A DNA stretch of 64,000 bases from Mycobacterium alsense. GTDB taxonomy: Bacteria; Actinomycetota; Actinomycetes; Mycobacteriales; Mycobacteriaceae. Under the pieces are notes generated by a model that worked only from the letters and a program-made list of their open reading frames with translations, ran no database searches and had not been told where the DNA came from. Below, piece by piece: positions 35,145-44,196 of the stretch. Where the stretch lies: NCBI RefSeq assembly GCF_002086635.1, contig NZ_MVHD01000007.1, positions 62,001 through 126,000 on the forward strand, in the 5' to 3' direction. Position numbers and translations under genes: made by a program. How positions within the stretch are numbered: position 1 is the stretch's first letter; every line of letters starts with the position of its first letter.

Positions 35145-36482
35145 ATGACCCGCCCCCGCTCCTCCACGGTGGTCGCCGGTTCGCTGGTGCTCGTCGCGGC
35201 GCTGCTGGCGCTCATGGCGGTGGTGCTGGACTACTCCGGCGAGTCCCACGGCGGCACGATCGTCGTCAAGGTGCGGCTGTGGGGCGAGCAGATCGCCGCG
35301 GCGTACCGCCGGTCGTTCGAGGCGTTCCACCGCACGCACCCCGGCATCGAGGTGCGCACCGACATCGTCGCGTACTCGACGTATTTCGACACGCTGCGCA
35401 CCGACGTCGCCGGCGGCGGCGCCGACGACATCTTCTGGCTGTCCAACGCGTACCTGGCCGCCTACGCCGACGACGGCCGCCTGCTGGACATCGGCAAGAC
35501 CCTGGGCCCGGCTGCCGCCGCCGACTGGGAGCCGGCCGTGGTCGACCAGTTCACCCGCGGCGGGGTGTTGTGGGGCGTGCCGCAGCTGACCGACGCCGGA
35601 ATCGCGCTGTACTACAACGCGGACCTGCTGGGGGCGGCCGGGGTCGACCCCGCGCAACTCGACACCCTGCGCTGGAGCCCCGACGGCGGCGACACGTTGC
35701 GCCCGCTGCTGGCCCGGCTGACCGTCGACGCCAACGGAAACGCCGCCGGCACTCCGCGTTTCGACCCCCGACGGGTGCGCCAGTGGGGCTACAACGCCGC
35801 CAACGACCCACAGGGGATCTACCTGAACTACATCGGCTCGGCGGGCGGGGTGTTCCAGCGCGACGACGAATTCGCGTTCGACAATCCGGCGGCGGTGGCG
35901 GCGTTCCGCTACCTGGTCGGCCTGATCAACGACGACCACGTGGCGCCGCCGGCCGCGGACACCAACGACAACGGCGACTTCTCCCGCAACCAGTTCCTGG
36001 CCGGCCGGATGGCGCTGTTTCAGTCGGGCACCTACAACCTGGAGCCGGTCGCCCGCGACGCGCGGTTCCGCTGGGGCGTGGCGATGATGCCCGCCGGCCC
36101 CGCCGGGCGGGTGAGCGTCACCAATGGCATTGCCGCGGCGGGCAACTCAGCAACCCGGCACCCGGACGCGGTGCGCCAGGTCCTGGCCTGGATGGGCAGC
36201 CGCGAGGGCAATGAATACCTGGGCGATCACGGCGCGGCCATCCCCGCGGTGCTGTCGGCACAGCGGGCCTACTTCGACCACTGGGCCGCCGAGGGCGTCG
36301 ACGTCACGCCCTTCTTCGCCGTGCTCAAGGGCCCCCGCATCCCCGCCCCCGGCGGCGCCGGGTTCCCCGCGGGGTACACGGCACTGCAAAGCTACTTCGA
36401 CGAAATGTTCCTGGGCCGAGGCGATGTCGCCGAAACCCTGCGCAAGGCCCAGGCGGCGGCCAACGCCGCGGCTCGCCGGTAG
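35145..36482 (+). CDS. uspC: UspC-type extracellular sugar-binding protein
   Basis: The protein has 445 residues from ATG 35145. An uncleaved-looking N-terminal hydrophobic segment (VVAGSLVLVAALLALMAVVL) has no lipobox cysteine, so it may be membrane-anchored rather than a lipoprotein. The family-1 binding fold is clear: VKVRLWGEQIAAAYRRSFEA, IFWLSNAYLAAYADDGRLLD, GVPQLTDAGIALYYNADLLG. It delivers substrate to UspAB. The M. tuberculosis orthologue binds amino-sugars; whether the pocket is conserved here needs alignment. It starts 82 bp after uspB. Confidence 0.87.
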   Translation: MTRPRSSTVVAGSLVLVAALLALMAVVLDYSGESHGGTIVVKVRLWGEQIAAAYRRSFEAFHRTHPGIEVRTDIVAYSTYFDTLRTDVAGGGADDIFWLSNAYLAAYADDGRLLDIGKTLGPAAAADWEPAVVDQFTRGGVLWGVPQLTDAGIALYYNADLLGAAGVDPAQLDTLRWSPDGGDTLRPLLARLTVDANGNAAGTPRFDPRRVRQWGYNAANDPQGIYLNYIGSAGGVFQRDDEFAFDNPAAVAAFRYLVGLINDDHVAPPAADTNDNGDFSRNQFLAGRMALFQSGTYNLEPVARDARFRWGVAMMPAGPAGRVSVTNGIAAAGNSATRHPDAVRQVLAWMGSREGNEYLGDHGAAIPAVLSAQRAYFDHWAAEGVDVTPFFAVLKGPRIPAPGGAGFPAGYTALQSYFDEMFLGRGDVAETLRKAQAAANAAARR

Positions 36483-36520
36483 GCGAAATGTGATTCACGG
36501 ATTCCAAGGAAAGGAATGGC

Positions 36521-37486
36521 ATGCCTGGTTGGTGGATTGTGGCGATCCTGTTTTTCCTGCTGGCGATTGGGCTGCTCATCGCCAGCGTGTTCCTCGACAA
36601 GCCGGCCCGGACGACGTGGTGGGGCATCTGTGGCGCCGCCGCGTTGTTCGGCGTGATCTTCACGCTGAGTAGCGCCTACGACCGGGTGGACACGCGAAAC
36701 GTCGGCATCATCACCGAGTTCGGCAAGCCGGTTGGTGTCCACGGCGCCGGGATTGTCTGGCATGCGCCATGGCGCAAGGTCTCCGAGCTGTCGGAGGCGA
36801 TCCAGTTGCAGGCGTTCGAATCGAACAACTACGACGACGCCAGCCAGGGCAAGGGCGCCAACAACAACCCGGCGGCGATCAACGTTCGGCTGGCCAACAA
36901 CTCCAACGCCTACGTCGACGAGAACCTGAGCTGGCGGTTGCGGGAGGGCGCGGCCCCGAAGCTGTTCCAGGATTACGGCGGGGCCAACGTGTTCCAGACC
37001 ATCAAGGAGCAGTTGGTGGACCGGCAGGCGCAGGTGGCGTTGTCGAAGGTGTTCGCGACGTTCAACCCTCAGGTCATGCTGGCGGCCGCCGCGAACGCGC
37101 CCGGCGCGCAGCCGCAGATGCCCTCTCCCGCGCAGGGCGCGGACTTGCCCGCGATGGCCGCACAGGTGAAGAAGGATCTGCAGGAGGCGGTGGGCTCCGA
37201 GATCGAGATCCTCGATGTGCGGATCCCGCGGATCTTTTACGACCAGCCGACGCAGCAGCGCATCGACGCCTACAACCAGAAGGTTCAGGAGACCATCAAC
37301 GCCCAGCAGGATGTCAAGACCGCGGAGCAGAACCGGTTGGCCGCCGAACAACGCGCCAACCAACCGCCACCGGATCTGCGGATCGCGATCTTCAACTGCC
37401 TCAACGACCAGGTGAAGAACGGGCGCGACCCCGCCGGATGCTGGGGCCAAATCGGTGGCCAGCCGCTGGTGCAGGTGCCGCGCTGA
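36521..37486 (+). CDS. SPFH (stomatin/prohibitin-like) domain membrane protein
   Basis: The protein has 321 residues. Two N-terminal transmembrane helices (WWIVAILFFLLAIGLLIAS and a second at about 33-50) are followed by an SPFH domain from RVDTRNVGIITEFGKPVG, and then an Ala/Gln/Glu-rich coiled coil (QKVQETINAQQDVKTAEQNR). AAGGAAAGGA precedes ATG 36521. Such proteins form membrane microdomain scaffolds that hold proteases or transporters. It lies between uspC and the universal stress gene, a place where I recall no such gene in M. tuberculosis. Confidence 0.88.
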   Translation: MPGWWIVAILFFLLAIGLLIASVFLDKPARTTWWGICGAAALFGVIFTLSSAYDRVDTRNVGIITEFGKPVGVHGAGIVWHAPWRKVSELSEAIQLQAFESNNYDDASQGKGANNNPAAINVRLANNSNAYVDENLSWRLREGAAPKLFQDYGGANVFQTIKEQLVDRQAQVALSKVFATFNPQVMLAAAANAPGAQPQMPSPAQGADLPAMAAQVKKDLQEAVGSEIEILDVRIPRIFYDQPTQQRIDAYNQKVQETINAQQDVKTAEQNRLAAEQRANQPPPDLRIAIFNCLNDQVKNGRDPAGCWGQIGGQPLVQVPR

Positions 37487-37514
37487 ACGCCACCCGCTCG
37501 AGCGCCGAAACGCG

Positions 37515-38393
37515 CTAGCCCGGCAGCACCAGCACCGGCACCGGGCTCTCGCGGATGATCTTGGCGCCGCGGGAACCGAGGAACACCCGGCGGATTTCGT
37601 CGCGTGGGCGGGTCCCCAGCGCAAGGATCTCGCCGTCCTGCCAGTCCACCTTGTCCAGCGCGTCATGCCAATCGTGGCCGGTAACCACTTGCAGCGCAAC
37701 GTCTTCGCCGACCACCCCGTCGACCCTCAACGTGGCCATGATGTCGCGCGCCTGCGACGCCCACGCCTCGAGGATCTCGTCCTCGACGGCCAGCCCCACC
37801 TCGGGGGGATACATCGTCTTGCCCCGCACGGCGAAGGTCACCACCCGCAGCGGCAACCCGAATCGCTGCGCGGTGTCCGAACACCGGCGCACCACCTCGA
37901 CCGCGTCGGGTGTGGCCGCGAAGGCGCAGGTGATCCGCGTCAATCTGCCCGCGTGCGCGCGATATCCGCGCGGGCTGATGGCCACCGGCACGCGCGACGC
38001 GTGCAGCAGCCAATTGGCGGTCGTGCCGATCACCACGTGCCCGCGCCCACCGCTGGGCAACGACCCGAGCACCAGGACCTCGCCACCCACTTCGTCGACC
38101 ACCTCGATCAAGCCACCCGACACCGAACGGTGCGCGCGATGCAGGTAGCCGACGTCGATCCCCCCGGCGATATCGCGGAGAAACCCCGCGGCCTCCCCGG
38201 CCGACTCGGCGCCCAGATTGTCCGCCCACTGCTCGTATTCGGCGTCGACGCGCGCAAGCGACGGGGTCGGCCACGGCTTGGGCACGACGGTCGCCACGAC
38301 GAGCGAGGTGCCCAGTGTCCGCGCGGCGCGGACGGCCAGGTGCAGCCCGGACAGGCCGACTTCGCCGGCGCGGTAACCGACGACGACGGTCAC
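37515..38393 (-). CDS. Tandem universal stress protein
   Basis: The protein has 292 residues with two USP domains. Each carries the nucleotide-binding pattern G-x2-G-x9-G-(S/T): partly LGSLPSGGRGHVVIGTT in the first half, and RPRDEIRRVFLGSRGAK in the second. The start GTG 38393 overlaps the permease stop by 4 bp (GTGA). It corresponds in position to M. tuberculosis Rv2319c. It probably binds ATP and modulates the adjacent permease or a stress response; this is inferred from the coupling. Confidence 0.88.
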   Translation of the reverse strand: MTVVVGYRAGEVGLSGLHLAVRAARTLGTSLVVATVVPKPWPTPSLARVDAEYEQWADNLGAESAGEAAGFLRDIAGGIDVGYLHRAHRSVSGGLIEVVDEVGGEVLVLGSLPSGGRGHVVIGTTANWLLHASRVPVAISPRGYRAHAGRLTRITCAFAATPDAVEVVRRCSDTAQRFGLPLRVVTFAVRGKTMYPPEVGLAVEDEILEAWASQARDIMATLRVDGVVGEDVALQVVTGHDWHDALDKVDWQDGEILALGTRPRDEIRRVFLGSRGAKIIRESPVPVLVLPG

Positions 38394-39862
38394 ACCGTGT
38401 CCTCGGTGTCCGCGGTGTCCTCGGTGTCCTCGGTGTCATCGGTGTCATTCAGCGCGCTGTGATGGCGGCCCCAGACGAAATAGAAGATCAGCGCGAGCGA
38501 AATCCATCCGGTGAACGCGATCCACGTGTACCAGTGCAGGCTGAGCAGGATGTACCCGCACGCCAGCACCGAAAGGGCCGGCGTCACAGGGTAACCCGGC
38601 ACCTTGAACGCCCGCGGCAGCTCGGGCTGGCGCACCCGCAGGACGATCACGCCGACGGAGACGACGATGAACGCCGTCAGCGTGCCGATGGACACCATGT
38701 CCGTCAGCTTGTCCAGCGGCACGAACGCGGCCAGCCCGCCCGCCGCCGCCGCGACGATCGCGGTGTTGCTCACCGGGGTCATGGTGCGCGGATTGACCGT
38801 GGCGAACCTCGACGGCAGCAGCCCGTCCCGGCCCATGGCGAACAGGATGCGGGTCTGGCCGTACATGGAGACGAGCGTGACCGTGAAGATGGAAATCACC
38901 GCGCCGGCGGCCAGAACCGTGCTGGCCCACCGGCCATGGGTGACGTTGTCGAGGATCGTGGCCAGGCCCGCCTCCTGCTGCCCGGCGAACTCGCGCCACG
39001 GCTCGGTGCCCAGCGCGGCCAGCGCGACAAGCAGGTACACGGTGGTGACGGTCGCCAGCGCGGCGATGATGGCGCGCGGCATGGTCTTCTGCGGATCCCT
39101 CACCTCGTCGCCCGCCGTGGACACCGCGTCCAGGCCGATGTAGGAGAAGAAGATGGTGCCGGCCGCCGAGCCGATCCCGGCGACGCCGAACGGCGCGAAG
39201 TCCCGGAGATGGTCGGCGTCGAAGGCCGTGAACGCCAGCACCACGAACATGGCCAGCACGCCGAGCTTGGTCAGCACCATGATCGTGTTGACCCTGGCCG
39301 ATTCGCTGGCCCCGCGGATCAGCAGCAGCGCGCACATCACGATCAGGACGACGGCCGGCACGTTGACGTAGCCCGGTTGCGCATCCCACGGCGCCGCCGA
39401 CAGGGCGTGCGGCAGCCGGTATCCGAACAGATTGCTCAGCAGCTTGTCGAGGTAGCCGCTCCAGGTGACCGAGACGGCCGCGGTGGACACCCCGTATTCG
39501 AGCAACAGGCACGCCGCCACACCCATCGCGACGACCTCGCCCAGCGTGGTGTACGCGTAGGAGTACGACGAACCCGAAACCGGCACGGCGGCGGCCAATT
39601 CGGCGTAGCAGATGGCCGCCAGTCCCGCCGCGATGCCCGCGACGAGGAACGAGACGATCACCCCGGGGCCGGCCTCGGGCACCGCCTGGGACATGACGAA
39701 GAAGATTCCGGTGCCGATCGTCGAGCCGACGCCGAACATGGTCAGCTGGAACGCGCCAATGCTGCGCTTGAGGTGGTCCGCGGCGCCGCGGGCGACGTGC
39801 GCGCCCGTTACGGGACGACGCCGCATCATCTGGTCGGTCAGGCCGATCGGGGTGGATGGCAA
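38390..39862 (-). CDS. APC-family amino acid permease (RocE-like)
   Basis: The protein has 490 residues with about 12 transmembrane segments. TM1 shows the APC glycine-rich break (FGVGSTIGTGIFFVMSQA), and TM6 has FFSYIGLDAVSTAGDEV. It imports a cationic or other amino acid by proton symport. It occupies the place of M. tuberculosis rocE (Rv2320c). The C-terminal tail is a run of Asp-Thr-Glu/Asp triplets encoded by six 9-bp repeats, so its length could vary between strains without loss of frame. Confidence 0.88.
   Translation of the reverse strand: MPSTPIGLTDQMMRRRPVTGAHVARGAADHLKRSIGAFQLTMFGVGSTIGTGIFFVMSQAVPEAGPGVIVSFLVAGIAAGLAAICYAELAAAVPVSGSSYSYAYTTLGEVVAMGVAACLLLEYGVSTAAVSVTWSGYLDKLLSNLFGYRLPHALSAAPWDAQPGYVNVPAVVLIVMCALLLIRGASESARVNTIMVLTKLGVLAMFVVLAFTAFDADHLRDFAPFGVAGIGSAAGTIFFSYIGLDAVSTAGDEVRDPQKTMPRAIIAALATVTTVYLLVALAALGTEPWREFAGQQEAGLATILDNVTHGRWASTVLAAGAVISIFTVTLVSMYGQTRILFAMGRDGLLPSRFATVNPRTMTPVSNTAIVAAAAGGLAAFVPLDKLTDMVSIGTLTAFIVVSVGVIVLRVRQPELPRAFKVPGYPVTPALSVLACGYILLSLHWYTWIAFTGWISLALIFYFVWGRHHSALNDTDDTEDTEDTADTEDTV
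38397..38450 (-). repeat. Six tandem 9-bp repeats coding the permease C-terminal tail
   Basis: Six units of the form GTGTCCTCG (as read on the plus strand; some units have C-G or A-T variants) run head to tail. On the coding strand they give repeated (E/D/A)-D-T triplets. Because the unit is nine bases, copy-number change keeps the reading frame. Confidence 0.85.
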
Positions 39863-39954
39863 GGGCGCGCTCCTGTTGGTCGGGTCAGCCGATTATCACT
39901 TGGCCCGCTTTCACCGTTTCGGCGCCCCGCCGCCCGGGAATCCCCGCTGTGCCA

Positions 39955-41106
39955 ATGACGGAGACATCACCAAGCCGTATCCGCTTGAGCCATCACATCG
40001 TGCAACTCGACGACGGGCGGCGGATCGGCCTTTCCATCGGCGGCCGCGGAGTGCCGTTGCTGTTCATGCACGGGCTCCTGCTGAGCCGCCGGGCGTATTT
40101 GCGCATGCTCAGCCGGATCGCCGGGATGGGATTTCTGGTCGTCGCCGTCGACGCCGCCGGTCACGGCGACACCTGGCGGCTGCCCGGCGATGCCTGCGGT
40201 TTCACCGATCGCGCCGATTCGGTGTTGCGCACGTTGGACGCCCTCGGCATCGGGCAAGCCGTGTTCGTCGGCCATTCGATGGGTGGGCGAATGACCATTC
40301 AGCTGGCCGCACGCGCGCCCGAGCGGGTGATTGCGGCCGTGCTGTTCGACCCGGCGGCGGGGTCGCGGTTCGACACCGCCATGCCGAATCTGGTGAAGTC
40401 TCCGACCAAGGCGCTGGGCGCGGCCTACACCGCGGTCCGCGACACGCTGGGCGACCCGACGCAGCTCTCGGCGGGCGAACAGCTCGGATACTTCCGCGTG
40501 CTGGCGGCGGTGGCGGTGCCCAACCTGCGGTATCCGATCGGAGCCGTCCGCACGATCAGGGCCATCATCGAGTCGGGCGACTACACGCCGATGCTGCGCA
40601 CCATGCGCGACGAGGGGATGCCCACCATGGTGGTGCACGCCGAAAAGGACATGATCGTCCCCTTCCCCTACGCGCGCGAAATCGCCAACGAGTCCGACGC
40701 CACGCTGTACAAGGTGCCCAGCGCGTACCACTCATGGATGATCGCCAACCCGCGCCAGGGCGCCGACGCCTTTCGGCAACTGCTGGGCGGCGAGCTGGGC
40801 GAGGTGCTGCGCGACGCCGCCGACGCGATGGGCATCGCCGACCTCGACGACCACGAGGCCTGGGAGCGCGAATTGCTGGACCCCGACGCGCTGGTGCTCG
40901 AGTTCATCCACGGTCGCGACCGGATCGAAATCGGGGCCGAGGAGCCCGACCATGTCGAACTCGAGCTGGTGCGGAGTACGGAGCGCTCGCACGAGCGGAT
41001 GTCGTGGGCGCAACGCATGTATCGCAAGTGGGCGGCCAAGCACCTGCACCAGGCGCGGTCGAAGATCCGTCAGAACACCCGCATCGAACGGGACCGCCGC
41101 GAATAG
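39955..41106 (+). CDS. Alpha/beta hydrolase
   Basis: The protein has 383 residues from ATG 39955. The oxyanion-hole segment is FMHGLLLSRRAY, the nucleophile elbow is VFVGHSMGGRM, and SAYHSWMIANP holds the catalytic His. A C-terminal extension of about 110 charged residues follows the hydrolase fold (ERSHERMSWAQRMYRKWAAK) and may mediate contacts. The substrate is unknown; an esterase or lipase role is likely. Its 3' end overlaps the convergent sulfatase gene by 37 bp. Confidence 0.85.
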   Translation: MTETSPSRIRLSHHIVQLDDGRRIGLSIGGRGVPLLFMHGLLLSRRAYLRMLSRIAGMGFLVVAVDAAGHGDTWRLPGDACGFTDRADSVLRTLDALGIGQAVFVGHSMGGRMTIQLAARAPERVIAAVLFDPAAGSRFDTAMPNLVKSPTKALGAAYTAVRDTLGDPTQLSAGEQLGYFRVLAAVAVPNLRYPIGAVRTIRAIIESGDYTPMLRTMRDEGMPTMVVHAEKDMIVPFPYAREIANESDATLYKVPSAYHSWMIANPRQGADAFRQLLGGELGEVLRDAADAMGIADLDDHEAWERELLDPDALVLEFIHGRDRIEIGAEEPDHVELELVRSTERSHERMSWAQRMYRKWAAKHLHQARSKIRQNTRIERDRRE

Positions 41107-42878
41107 CCGCCTCGACGCTCCGGTGGCCGGCGAGATGCGTAGGGCCACGGCCGGTTTCGCTCCGGGACGGAGCTGGCCCGGGCCTGCTTCAGCTGAGCGC
41201 GCAGGTGCGCGCGCAGGTCGTGCAGATCAGGATCGGCCCACCGGTTGGCGGCTTCGATCGGGTCGGCGGTCAGGTCGTAGAGCTCCCACTGGTCGTCCAG
41301 CGGGGACGTGCGGTAGGCGTCGCCGCCGAGCCCGTTCGCGGCGAGGTGGCGCACGCCGGGTTCGGTCCAGGTGGCGGGGTCGTCGAAGGTGCGGACCAGC
41401 TTCCACAGGTGCCCGGCGCCGCCGGGTGCGGCCGCGTCGTCGACGCGGACGACCAGCCCCTCGAAGTTGGTCGCGGTGTGGGCGGGCACCCGAATCCGCA
41501 GCGGCGCGGGCGGATTGACCGTCCGCTTCAGGCGGCGCGCCAGGCCGGAGGCGCCGCTGTCGCCCTCGAGCACGTTGTCGCGGGTCATCAGGTATACGGC
41601 CCGCGTCGGGTCGGCGGGCGCCCCGTCGACCACCGGCATCAGGTCGCGGCCCGGCAGCTCGTGCACCTCCGAGAACGACTCGGCCAGCGTGGCGGCGACC
41701 GCCCCGGCGTCGACGCCCGCGGCCGACAGCAGCGTCGGGACCAGGTCGACGTGGGAGGTGGGTTCGGTGACGACGCGAGGCGCCGTCGGGCGCTCGCCGA
41801 TGCGCGCGATCACGAAGGGAACGCGGGTGGCCTCGTCGTAGAGGTTGAACCATTTCTGGTGCAGCCCGCCGTGGGCGCCGAGCAGATCCCCGTGATCGGC
41901 CGTCCGCACCAGCACCGCATGGGCCGAGCCGCCCTCGGTGACCGCGCGCCGGACGCGGTCGATCGGCCCGTCGACCTCGGCGTGCAGGCGGTAGTAGAGG
42001 TCGCGGTAGCGCTGGGCGTCGCGCTCGTAGGTCCGGTTGATCAACGGCGCCGGGCCATATCCGGAGTAGTAGGCCTCGCGGAAGCCGATCTGCGCGGCGG
42101 GCTTGGCCGACAGGTCCTCGTCGGCGGTGGGCGCCGGGGGCACCGGCGGCGGATCCAGCGGCGACGGTCGCACCGGGCCCCGGCGCGACCACGCGGGGAA
42201 CAGCACGATGTCGTGCGGGTTGACGAAGCTGGCCACCAACAAAAACGCGCGCAGCGCCGCGGGATCGCCGGCGCGGCGGCGGGCGTAGCGATCGGCGAGC
42301 CAGGCGACCACGCGGTCGGCGATCAGGGGGTCCCGTCGGATGCCCGCGTTGGCCAGCAGCGCCCCGTGCGGCTCGGGACCCACCCAGCCCGAAAAGCCGT
42401 ACGGCCCAAGCGGATCGGCGTCCAAGTAGCGCCGCACCGCGGCCGCATCGACGACACCGTCGTCGTCGTTGGTCGCCAGCGTGCCGCCGGTCGCCGGGTC
42501 GACGAGGTCGGCGTGCGAGATGTGCCACTTGCCGTCGTAGTGCGTGTCGTATCCCGCCGCGCGGAACCAGTTGCCCAGTGTCGGCACCTCGCCCCGGCGC
42601 AACCACCGCATGCGGGAGTCGTCGGCCGTCTTGCCGATGCCGTCGGTCTGGGTGACGCCGTGCAGGTCGGGGTAGTGGCCGGTGAAGATCGTCGGGCGGC
42701 TGGGCACGCAGGCCAGCGAGCCGGTGTAGTGCCGGGCGAAGCTGACGCCGTTATCGTCAAACCACTTGCGGCCGTGCAGCGTTCGATCGCGCCATGCCAT
42801 CACCTCGGGGGCCTCGTATGGGGGCACCGCGCGTTCCTCGTCGGTCATCACGATGATCACATCGGGGCGATCAGACAC
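41070..42878 (-). CDS. Sulfatase (formylglycine-dependent)
   Basis: The protein has 602 residues. The formylglycine motif C-x-P-S-R is present in TGSLACVPSRPTIFTGHYPD, and metal ligands appear in the opening PDVIIVMTDEERAV (Asp) and in VRTADHGDLLGAHG. It needs a formylglycine-generating enzyme encoded elsewhere. The substrate could be a sulfated lipid, sugar or steroid. It overlaps the SRPBCC gene by 8 bp at its start and the hydrolase by 37 bp at its end. The last 25 residues are Arg-rich. Confidence 0.9.
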   Translation of the reverse strand: MSDRPDVIIVMTDEERAVPPYEAPEVMAWRDRTLHGRKWFDDNGVSFARHYTGSLACVPSRPTIFTGHYPDLHGVTQTDGIGKTADDSRMRWLRRGEVPTLGNWFRAAGYDTHYDGKWHISHADLVDPATGGTLATNDDDGVVDAAAVRRYLDADPLGPYGFSGWVGPEPHGALLANAGIRRDPLIADRVVAWLADRYARRRAGDPAALRAFLLVASFVNPHDIVLFPAWSRRGPVRPSPLDPPPVPPAPTADEDLSAKPAAQIGFREAYYSGYGPAPLINRTYERDAQRYRDLYYRLHAEVDGPIDRVRRAVTEGGSAHAVLVRTADHGDLLGAHGGLHQKWFNLYDEATRVPFVIARIGERPTAPRVVTEPTSHVDLVPTLLSAAGVDAGAVAATLAESFSEVHELPGRDLMPVVDGAPADPTRAVYLMTRDNVLEGDSGASGLARRLKRTVNPPAPLRIRVPAHTATNFEGLVVRVDDAAAPGGAGHLWKLVRTFDDPATWTEPGVRHLAANGLGGDAYRTSPLDDQWELYDLTADPIEAANRWADPDLHDLRAHLRAQLKQARASSVPERNRPWPYASRRPPERRGGYSRRSRSMRVF

Positions 42879-43323
42879 GGGTGTTCTCCAATCGTTTCGC
42901 GAGCCCGGCGAGCATCACGTCGGACTGTCGGGCCAAAAAGCGGCACAGGATGCGTTCGGCCAGTCGTTGGGCCGTGCCGGAGCCGATGTGGACCGTGCTG
43001 GTCAGGGTCACGACGGCCGCGTCGGGCGCGTCCGCGGCCAGCGTCCAGCGGTTGGCTATCCGGCGCACCCGCCTGGGCAGGCCCTCGATGTCGTAGGCGA
43101 GTGCGCGCGGCGGGTCGAATTCGGTGATCGTTTCCACGAGGGCGTCGCGCTTGACCTGGACTCGTCGCGCGGTGCCGACGGCTCCCCCTTCGGGCCCCGC
43201 ATGCAGGATGCACGAGTGGTCGACGTTGCCGGCCCACGAGGCGATCGATGCGAAGTCCGCGAGAACATCCCAGACCCGTTGCGGGCGGGCCGCAACGCGG
43301 CGGCTGCGGTGGATGTCGGCCAC
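42871..43323 (-). CDS. SRPBCC family (polyketide cyclase/dehydrase-like) protein
   Basis: The protein has 150 residues. A Bet-v1-like cavity fold is indicated by RVAARPQRVWDVLADFASIA, followed by SWAGNVDHSCIL and a long C-terminal helix (AERILCRFLARQSDVMLAGL). Such proteins bind lipids or act as small cyclases. Its stop codon overlaps the sulfatase start, so translation is coupled. It may carry or present the sulfatase substrate, which is inference. Confidence 0.8.
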   Translation of the reverse strand: MADIHRSRRVAARPQRVWDVLADFASIASWAGNVDHSCILHAGPEGGAVGTARRVQVKRDALVETITEFDPPRALAYDIEGLPRRVRRIANRWTLAADAPDAAVVTLTSTVHIGSGTAQRLAERILCRFLARQSDVMLAGLAKRLENTRV

Positions 43324-43344
43324 CCGCCCACGCTACGTGAACGT

Positions 43345-44196
43345 TCAGGGGATCGTGTGGAAGACCGTCTCGATCACCACCGCCAGGGCGCTGACCGCGA
43401 TCGTGATGGCGATCGTCACCCAGTCGGCGAGCCTGGGCCGCGCCGGGTTGGCCGAGAGCTGACCGGTGCCGCCGCGGGCGGTGATGGCGTCGCCCATCTC
43501 GTCGGCGCGCCGCAGCGTCACGGTGATCGCGGCCGCCAGCAGGTCGATCAGCTCCAGGGCGTGCCTGCGCCGGCGGGCCTTGCGGCTGCGCGGAATCCGT
43601 TTGGGCCGCAGCCGGCGGGCGGCGTAGAGCACCTGGAATTCGTCCATCAGCATCGGGAAGGCGCGCAGGGCCAGCGCCAAGGCCGCCGCCCACTCGTCGA
43701 CCGGGATCCGCAGCAGTTTGAACGGCCGGCCCAAAGTCGCCAACGCAGGCCCTATTTCGGCGACGTTGGTGGTCCAGGACACCATCGCGCCGAGCGCGAG
43801 CAGCACGACCGACAGCGCCGTGATGCGCAGGAAGTTCAGGCCTCCGCCGAGCCCGACCTCGAGCCCCCATATCGAGACCTTCGGTCGGCCGCCGGCCAGC
43901 GCCGCGGTGATGCCGCCCAGGGCGATGACGACCCACAACCACCGCGGCATCGACGGCAACACCCCGCGCGGGATGCGCGCGAGCCTTGCCGCCGCCAGCA
44001 CCAGGGCCGCGACCAACCCGATCGTCACCCAGCCCGGGTAAAAGGTCAGCAGCACCGAAACGCCGAAGACCACCACGAGTTTGGTGCCCGCCCACAGGTC
44101 GTGGATGGTCGAGGTGCCGGGCACCGGGACGAGCAGCACGACGGGCCGGGTGGTGCGGCGGGTCGGGCCGCGCGAGGGGGCGGACGTCGCGGTCAT
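43345..44196 (-). CDS. Energy-coupling factor transporter transmembrane protein EcfT
   Basis: The protein has 283 residues from ATG 44196, which overlaps the ATPase stop (ATGA). It has about five or six transmembrane helices and the two cytoplasmic coupling motifs of Ecf[11 protein letters not shown] and [10 protein letters not shown] (the A-R-G type). It couples the ATPase domains of the adjacent protein to a substrate-binding S unit. The position matches M. tuberculosis Rv2325c. The substrate, probably a vitamin or metal, cannot be told. Confidence 0.88.
   Translation of the reverse strand: MTATSAPSRGPTRRTTRPVVLLVPVPGTSTIHDLWAGTKLVVVFGVSVLLTFYPGWVTIGLVAALVLAAARLARIPRGVLPSMPRWLWVVIALGGITAALAGGRPKVSIWGLEVGLGGGLNFLRITALSVVLLALGAMVSWTTNVAEIGPALATLGRPFKLLRIPVDEWAAALALALRAFPMLMDEFQVLYAARRLRPKRIPRSRKARRRRHALELIDLLAAAITVTLRRADEMGDAITARGGTGQLSANPARPRLADWVTIAITIAVSALAVVIETVFHTIP

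Noticed and set aside
39612..43127. 1171-codon open frame on the plus strand
   Set aside because: It is antisense to the sulfatase and overlaps the permease and hydrolase. Its composition is typical of high-GC antisense frames.
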